Shown here in pieces: positions 58,270 through 64,000 of a stretch of 64,000 nt of DNA. Both the position numbers and the translations under genes were made by a program. The first letter of the stretch is position 1; every line of letters starts with the position of its first letter. Location: assembly GCA_030248225.1 (NCBI GenBank), contig JASANE010012231.1, positions 62,001 to 126,000 on the forward strand. Direction: 5' to 3'. The notes under the pieces were generated by a model that saw only the letters and a program-made list of their open reading frames with translations, was not told the origin of the DNA and ran no database searches. Source of the DNA: Trileptium ribeirensis (Eukaryota; Nematoda; Enoplea; Enoplida; Thoracostomopsidae).

Positions 58270-58340
58270 GGACCGGGTCAACGGTCCTCACAAAAATTGG
58301 TCCGTCGGGCCGAGACCCGATATCGCGTCTAGCGATATCG
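58270..58340. other. Two perfect hairpins in T1
   Basis: The first is AGGACCG/CGGTCCT (58269-58275 with 58282-58288), loop GGTCAA. The second is CGATATCGC/GCGATATCG (58318-58326 with 58332-58340), loop GTCTA. Both stems are perfect. The corresponding hairpins in T2 lie at 62374-62393 and 62430-62454. Confidence 0.85.
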
Positions 58341-58696
58341 CTAACTTTTATACACAAAAATGTTTCCCACTGCCTTTAAATTTACCAACTCTGGTAAATT
58401 TAATATTTCTATCGAGGCAGCATCATATCGGACTTTCGCGACTCCGATAGCTTTCGTGCTGCCTTGATGAATATATACAGAGAGAAACACTGAAAGTTTG
58501 GAAAATACGTGCAAAAGCTAAACCAAAACCGACTTATGAATTGCATATACTGCGAAGAAATCTATGAAATTTGTGTAGACCCTAAGCGGCTTTTGCCCTT
58601 GCTCGGGTCCGCATTTTTTATAATTTTTGAATGGGCCACGGCTTTGCCGGGCTTAATAGCGCAAGGAATGCCTAACGGGCCTCTATTTGTAGAGTA

Positions 58697-59045
58697 AAAA
58701 TCGTCAAAATTCCTGGAAGGAATTTTGAATTATTCACGTTTAAAGTTTTAGGTGGGGGCGGACCCCTATTGGGTCGTCGGGTTTGTGATTCCGACGCAAT
58801 ATTGTCAAATTTTAAAACTTGTATTCGGTGGCAGACATTCCTACGAAGAAACGGCCAAAGTTTCAACAAAATTCCTGGAGGGAATTTTAAAATATTCCAA
58901 ATTTACGTTTTCGGAGGGGGCAAGCCCCTTCAGGGTCATCGGGTTTGGGATTACGACGCGATATTCGGAAATTTTATGAACTAAATGGATAGCTGAGATC
59001 CTTATAAAGATCCGGAAAAATTTCAGCCAACTTCCTTCAGTAATT
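58697..59045. repeat. Two ~160 bp subrepeats with hairpins in T1
   Basis: Two units begin with a perfect hairpin AAAATTCC/GGAATTTT (58706-58726 and 58868-58888). Each continues with GGGG...CCCC and a CGTCGG...CCGACG segment (58770-58800), then ACATTCCTACGAAGAAAC or its relic. A third, weak unit begins near 59016. In T2 the series has three units. Confidence 0.75.
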
Positions 59046-59640
59046 TTTGAGATGCACTGAATTTTCACTCAGAGTGAGCTACTTCACTCTCTAGACATTA
59101 GATTAGCAAATTTGGTTGCGGGCCGATTACACTTTACGCTCGATTGTAGAAGCGTAGGTTGCTACTAACATCCTAACAAAATCTCAGCAAAATTGCCAAA
59201 AGCAACAGTGTGCCAGGTAAATTTTATCGATTACGAGTAACTATTAATAATTATTCCGATCACGATTTTGCAACGATATCTTCTCATAAAATGTGTTATT
59301 TCTAGCAGTACTGCCTAATCAAATTTAGATTCAGCAGACATGGCCAAGGATGGTACGGAACCTTATTCCGAATATTCATTGAGGAAAGTTTTATTTAACC
59401 TCTGTCGGCTCAAATGTTACGTTTTGGGCTACTAACTCTACTCAAGAAATCACACAAAATAGATCTACACGCGGGTGTCTCCTTTATTTATGCCTTAACT
59501 CATCGACCGACGGAAGTTAGCATAACTTCGACTATTCAGTGAATCCTTAGAAGCGGTCAACAAAGACAATGGGTCTGCGGGACAAGCTAAGACGGCCCAA
59601 CTAGTGCGTACAAAAAAAAAGAGCGGAGAGGGCTCTCAGA

Positions 59641-60299
59641 GGCGGAACAACACGACTAATCAACACCTCCACTAAGCCCCCCCACTCTCTGCCCTTACCC
59701 TCCCCAACAACAGTAATCTCCTTTAATAAACCCCCCCCCCTGCCCACACTCACATACCCGGATCCGTCTATTCGACGTCCACCCCCCCCCCCCCATTCGC
59801 CAAACCCAAAAGCGAGAAAGCCAAAAAAACACAAAATAAATCAACCTCAACAAAATAAAAAGAACAGCAGAGCCGGCCACACCCACCCGCACCCCCCCCC
59901 GCCCCACACCCGAACCAACCAGTAGATCGTCCCCGCCATCCCCCAATACCGCCCAACAAATAATTTATGAGCCACTAAATCATACAAAGTGCTCTCAGGA
60001 CCTTTCGGACTATTAGACCCAAAAAGAAACCCAAAAGCAAACTCTCATCACCACAAATTCGCATATACAACCCTTTACATAAAACTCTAAAAATATATAA
60101 CAAACCCCCTAAAGCCTCCTCCAATCTACACGACTAACACAGCCGCACTCTCCGCGACCCCACCTCGCCCCCTCATCTATTCTTCTCCTCAGTCACGGAC
60201 ATTACTCATACAATTACTGCACACACTATACTTTCTTCCCTATTTAAATTATAACTTCAAACCCAAATACTCAAACTAAATATAAAAACTAAAATCGAC
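59641..60299. other. G-poor, C-rich strand-asymmetric segment
   Basis: By my count there are 59 G among 660 bases (9%), against a C content several times higher, with C runs of 9 to 14. The minus strand is therefore G-rich and could form R-loops or G-quadruplexes. The counterpart in T2 (63860 on) has normal G content as far as the window shows. Frames here are glycine-rich by-products of the C runs. Confidence 0.85.
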
Positions 60300-62373
60300 G
60301 TGACGCTGCTGCACTGCGCACTTCCCAGACGCAATGCCCATACGACCCCGGCTATCGTGACTTCAAGGGCGGACCTGATGGGTTTCAATCACGCGAATGT
60401 CTTTTCCCACGCGAGTCAGGCCCAAGAAATGACGGAGCTTAGCAAGCCGCAGGAGCGCTTCACAGGATGTGTTCTGATCCTGCCGGACGGGTTGCGCACG
60501 TAGTCTACGAGGTACTACCTTTGAGGTCCCCAGGGAGGTCGGCTCCGTCACCTGCTCACAGGCCAAAGAGACCGTACCACTATTCCCTCTCCACGTCTAA
60601 CCCGGGAAGTATCAAATTCTTTCTAACTTTCTAAAAATGGGCAATTATTTGGTTTTGTTTTAGCCAGTGGCCCCCACTAGGGTCCGACAAATCCCTAGAC
60701 GTTTAACGTCGGATCCGCGCGTATCTAATTTCCTAGTTTGGGTGCTCAGCGTGAGTCTAAAATTTTCTTTTCTAATGAGTCGCACCAGTCGTACCTATAC
60801 AACAACAATGATTAATAAACTAATTTGTAATCGGCGAGTCACGCTCAGGTTTGCTTCTTCGATGCGCGTGTCAAACCTGAACGTGGGTCGTCGATCGGGG
60901 TGACGGATTTCAAACCCCTTCAATTCCTATCGCTACAGTGGGTCAACAAAACACTTACACAATTCGGGTTTTCAGCGAGCATTTATTGATGAGTTACACA
61001 AAAATTTACGGGTACGCGGACAGATACATATTGTACGGGCAGATACAATAGCGTTATGTCACATTTATAGCACGCTAATACGTAACAAGCAGAGCATCGG
61101 TTGGGGAGGGTCGCGGAGTCATCGCCTTTTTCATGGAACTCACACAGCTGAGTCAAAACACGGCATATACTGTGAAGCCTTATCTTATGACAGCTGCGCT
61201 TACCTTACTCATGGAAAACAGTAGTGGGTGAAGTTAAGATTAGTACTAATGGGTGCTACGGTTAGTTATCGACATCATGAAGGCGCCATCGAAATAACTA
61301 GTGGCTCAGTACTACATTCGCTGACAATGTTGGGTACTCCGATACACAATAGGTTCAGGTAAGCGAAAGGCGGAACGAGGCGGGGATACGGGGATGAGCG
61401 TGCAACGGGACGTTTGCGAGACTTCATCTTGCTCATGCAAATCACAAACTTATGGTACATAATGATCAGGTAATTGAATTCGCAATTAGTAGCGATGCGG
61501 TTAACTTATGACAACACAACACAATAATGGATACGACAATGCTTGAGGATATCATGACAAGAGTATGCAATATTCCGCGGTACGACTCTTAAGTTCTTTC
61601 TAGGTGTGCGACAACGGTACGATACGAAATTTTCTCCTACTCGCATACATACATACAAGTTTGAAATGTGATATAAACTTTGTTCTGAAATATCCGGATA
61701 CACTACATTATTTTGATCCTTACTCTCTACTAGATTACTCCACAAGCACGGTGGAATTCAGGCCCTGATTTTCGTAAATTCTTTGATCCGGGTCATGGCA
61801 GGAACAAATGCTTCAAATACAACATCTTGAGTTGCAACAACAGAAAAAGGAACGATTGGGGCGGTCTAGGCTTTCGGACACTTACGGGGTCCCGGTTGTC
61901 TGAGCTTGGGACTAAGTTTTGAGCGTTTCTTAATACTAGATTTTGTCGCACATACTATACGGGTTGTACCTATGATTTTAATCGAAACGAGCAATATCAG
62001 AGGCGAGGCCTCGTGGGCCATCGGCACTACTCTAATAATACTAAAGCCTGCCTTAATTGGACTTGGGAAACATTCAAAAACGAACTCAATTTTGTATTAA
62101 AATTTAATTGTTGTCTCGAGCAATTCCTGCTCGACAAGACGAGGCGATAAACGAAGGCCCCGGTTGATAGGACAACCGTAGCCAATCTTCTAGCTTAATC
62201 CCATTCGGTAGATATCTTCAGGCTAATTTGTCTCCTAATTTTCGATCGAGATTTGAGCTTAAATTCCGTAGGGGCTGGAGAAAACTACAATTCGCTATAT
62301 CTTCCTAAATTACCAGCCTTTTTCTACGAACTTTTGCATGGATGCTGGGTTTGACCTTCTACTTCGAATTCCT

Positions 62374-62454
62374 AGGACCGGGTCAACGGTCCTCATAAAA
62401 ATGGTCCGTCGGGCCGAGACCCGATAGACTCGAAGTCGCATTTGGCGACTTCGA
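62374..62454. other. Two perfect hairpins in T2
   Basis: The first is identical to that of T1 (62374-62380 with 62387-62393, loop GGTCAA). The second reads TCGAAGTCGC/GCGACTTCGA (62430-62439 with 62445-62454), loop ATTTG: two base pairs differ from T1 and both stay paired. Confidence 0.85.
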
Positions 62455-62724
62455 CAATCTTGAAATCCTAAAATATTTTCACTGCTAATGCAACTTATCA
62501 ACACTGGGGAATTTGATATTTTCCTTTCCCCAGCTAAAACGCGTGGAAAAGCAAGATCAAAACAGACTTACGAAAATAGTCTGAATTATGAAATTTGAAC
62601 TACAATCCGAGCGGCGGTTGTGCGGGTCGGATCTAAATTGCTCATAACTTGTGAACGGGCCACGGCTTTGCCGGGCTCAATAGCTTAAACGAAAGGCCTA
62701 CTGGGCCTCTATATCTACAAGAAA

Positions 62725-63235
62725 AAACGTTAGAATTCCTGGAACAGACGTCCAGATATCAATGTGTAAAGTTCGGGTAAAAGCGGATCACTATCGGGCC
62801 GTCGGGTTTGTAATTCCGACATGATAAAGTCAGAGTTTATGATCCTACCTTAAAACAGACATGCCTGCGAAGAAACTGCGAGAGTTTCGCCAAGATTCCT
62901 GAAGGGAATCTTAAAATAATTTACTTTTAGTCTGAAATATACATTTTTAGTGAGGTTAGGCCTCTTCAGGGCCGTCGGGTTTCAGTTTCCGACTCGAAAT
63001 CAACGGGTTTTAGAGTCCTATTCATTAGCGGACACTCTCACGAAGAAACTGCCAAAGTTCTGACAAAATTCCTGAAAGAGGACGCAAGTTACTTGTATTT
63101 TCGCGTTTCGCTGGGAGTGACCCTTTTTCGGGTCGCTGGACCTAAGTTCTGTGTCGATATTCGAACGTCTCAAACATTGAATCTATAGTTCGGTTCCTCC
63201 GAGAGGTCCGGGTAGAATTTTAGCAAATTTGCTGA
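62725..63235. repeat. Three ~160-173 bp subrepeats in T2
   Basis: Units begin near 62732, 62892 and 63065. The middle one has a perfect hairpin AAGATTCC/GGAATCTT (62892-62912). The GTCGG/CCGAC stem is kept in the first two (near 62800-62820 and 62973-62993), and the third is degraded (GGGTCGCTGGACC). The first unit has lost its AATTCC stem. Confidence 0.7.
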
Positions 63236-64000
63236 GGTAATTCCTGTAACGCGCCAACTTCCTACCGGTGTGAGCTGGCTCAATAGCGTTGCCTTAAATG
63301 AGTACATCTGACTGCGACTTAATACCAAGTTTATTCGACATATGCTACCGGGAGCATTATTAACTTATGGTCAGGATTTGGGCTAAGTTCCTATGGTAGC
63401 GTAATCCAAAAATACAAATAAAAATCCAATTGATAGAGCTCCAAAATCGGCGGACGGTTTCACGTCCAAAGAAATCAATAAACCAAGAAAACATCTAGCA
63501 TAAAGTCCTCGGCAAAGTACTTGACACGGATGATGTGGCATGACTGCGGATGATTCGGAGTGCTAATTAAAAGTCTTATTCAGCCAAAATTCTTTCAACC
63601 AAAATGTTTAGTTTAACCTCGGTCAGCTCAGGGAATAGTTTCCAAAATCCTACCTCGACTCAGGGAATCATGTAAAATTATTCGGCGCGAGTGTCGCGCT
63701 TATTTGTGTCCTAACTCTGTGACCGAGGGAGGTCCAGTACGACTTTGGTTTGAGAAGAGGGCGTCAAATATTTCCGCTGGCGATTACGGGTCTGCTGGAC
63801 AAGCTAGGGCGGACTATCTATCAGGTAGACTAAAAGCGCGGACAGGGAGTCCGTAGCAACTAAAGCTTAAGACGGATCAATGCGAATAGCTTACATCTAC
63901 TTCTGTTAATCTGCTCACGTATCGGGCCTAACAGACACTCTACCTCTACTACGGATCCCGGTCTCCCTGTCCACACTTACGTATGCGATTCCAATCGGGC

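Larger units (their letters stand above)
55191..60299. repeat. Tandem repeat unit T1 (5.1 kb)
   Basis: It starts GTGACGCTGCTGCA, as does the next unit at 60300. Long stretches align in order: CGGAGCTTAGCAAGCCGCAG (55312), TAGCCAGTGGCCCCCACTAG (55543), TGACAGCTGCGCTTACCTTA (56065), GGACCGGGTCAACGGTCC (58270) and GGGCCACGGCTTTGCCGGGC (58632). The offset falls from 5109 to 4105 along the unit, so T2 lacks about 1 kb. AATAAA occurs on the minus strand at 55863-55868 and in T2 at the matching place. No coding frame is convincing. It lies inside MED14 intron 6. Confidence 0.85.
60300..64000. repeat. Tandem repeat unit T2 (cut by window edge)
   Basis: It repeats T1 from GTGACGCTGCTGCA onward in the same orientation with about 20-25% divergence by eye and some deletions. 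AATAAA is at 60982-60987 on the minus strand. The last part (63790-64000) aligns with T1 near 59570-59770. No coding frame is recognised. Confidence 0.85.

Noticed and set aside
59601..59959. Glycine-rich minus-strand frames
   Set aside because: They result from the poly-C runs on the + strand.
55191..64000. Ribosomal DNA or its spacer as an explanation of the 5.1 kb tandem repeat
   Set aside because: No 18S, 5.8S, 28S or 5S sequence is recognisable, and the copies are too diverged for an rDNA array.
1..64000. CRISPR array or bacterial operon
   Set aside because: No regular repeat-spacer pattern; genes have introns and TEs are of animal type.

Overview
The window looks like a TE-rich piece of a large, AT-rich animal genome, most likely an invertebrate. 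The best evidence for a eukaryote is a spliced host gene: six exons on the + strand between 32097 and 50739 join in phase, with consensus GT/AG junctions, into the N-terminal ~266 codons of Mediator subunit 14 (MED14). The rest of that gene lies beyond the right edge. Its introns run from 0.7 kb to more than 13 kb and are filled with transposable elements. I see no bacterial features and no CRISPR array. I cannot name the species.

Layout: (1) 0.5-5.8 kb holds two arrays of a ~50 bp unit in opposite orientation around an AT-rich centre, like a foldback element, with a decayed C2H2 zinc-finger fragment inside. (2) 6.4-14.15 kb is a decayed Ty3/gypsy-type retrotransposon on the - strand: gag with a 7-residue repeat domain, protease, RT, RNase H, charged linker, integrase, and a broken PHD finger at the very end. 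A ~2.3 kb LTR-like block lies upstream of gag (14.4-16.7 kb). Three more copies of that block lie at 18.0-20.1, 20.3-22.1 and 25.4-26.4 kb, one pair inverted. (3) 17-30 kb has two tRNA-derived SINEs, three copies of a hAT-like non-autonomous element (one split by a CR1-like LINE, one holding a nested MITE), and short duplications. (4) 32-64 kb is MED14 and its introns. Intron 3 carries a second CR1-like LINE (antisense). Intron 6 carries a decayed I/R1-type LINE with an RNase H domain (sense), followed by a ~5.1 kb tandem repeat (copy T1 complete, copy T2 cut by the window edge).

The most unusual feature is this 5.1 kb tandem repeat. It has no convincing coding potential but is full of hairpins, and several stems keep perfect pairing between copies although the sequence differs (compensatory changes). 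It also has ~160 bp subrepeats carrying hairpin-forming segments, and a 660 bp segment with extreme strand asymmetry (G about 9%, C-rich). Polyadenylation-like AATAAA motifs in both the LTR-like blocks and the 5.1 kb repeat suggest that both may be LTRs or LTR-like units. That is inference.

Apart from MED14, every coding sequence I recognise is a TE relic with stops, frameshifts or lost catalytic residues. All homology statements are from motif recognition by eye; no database search was run.
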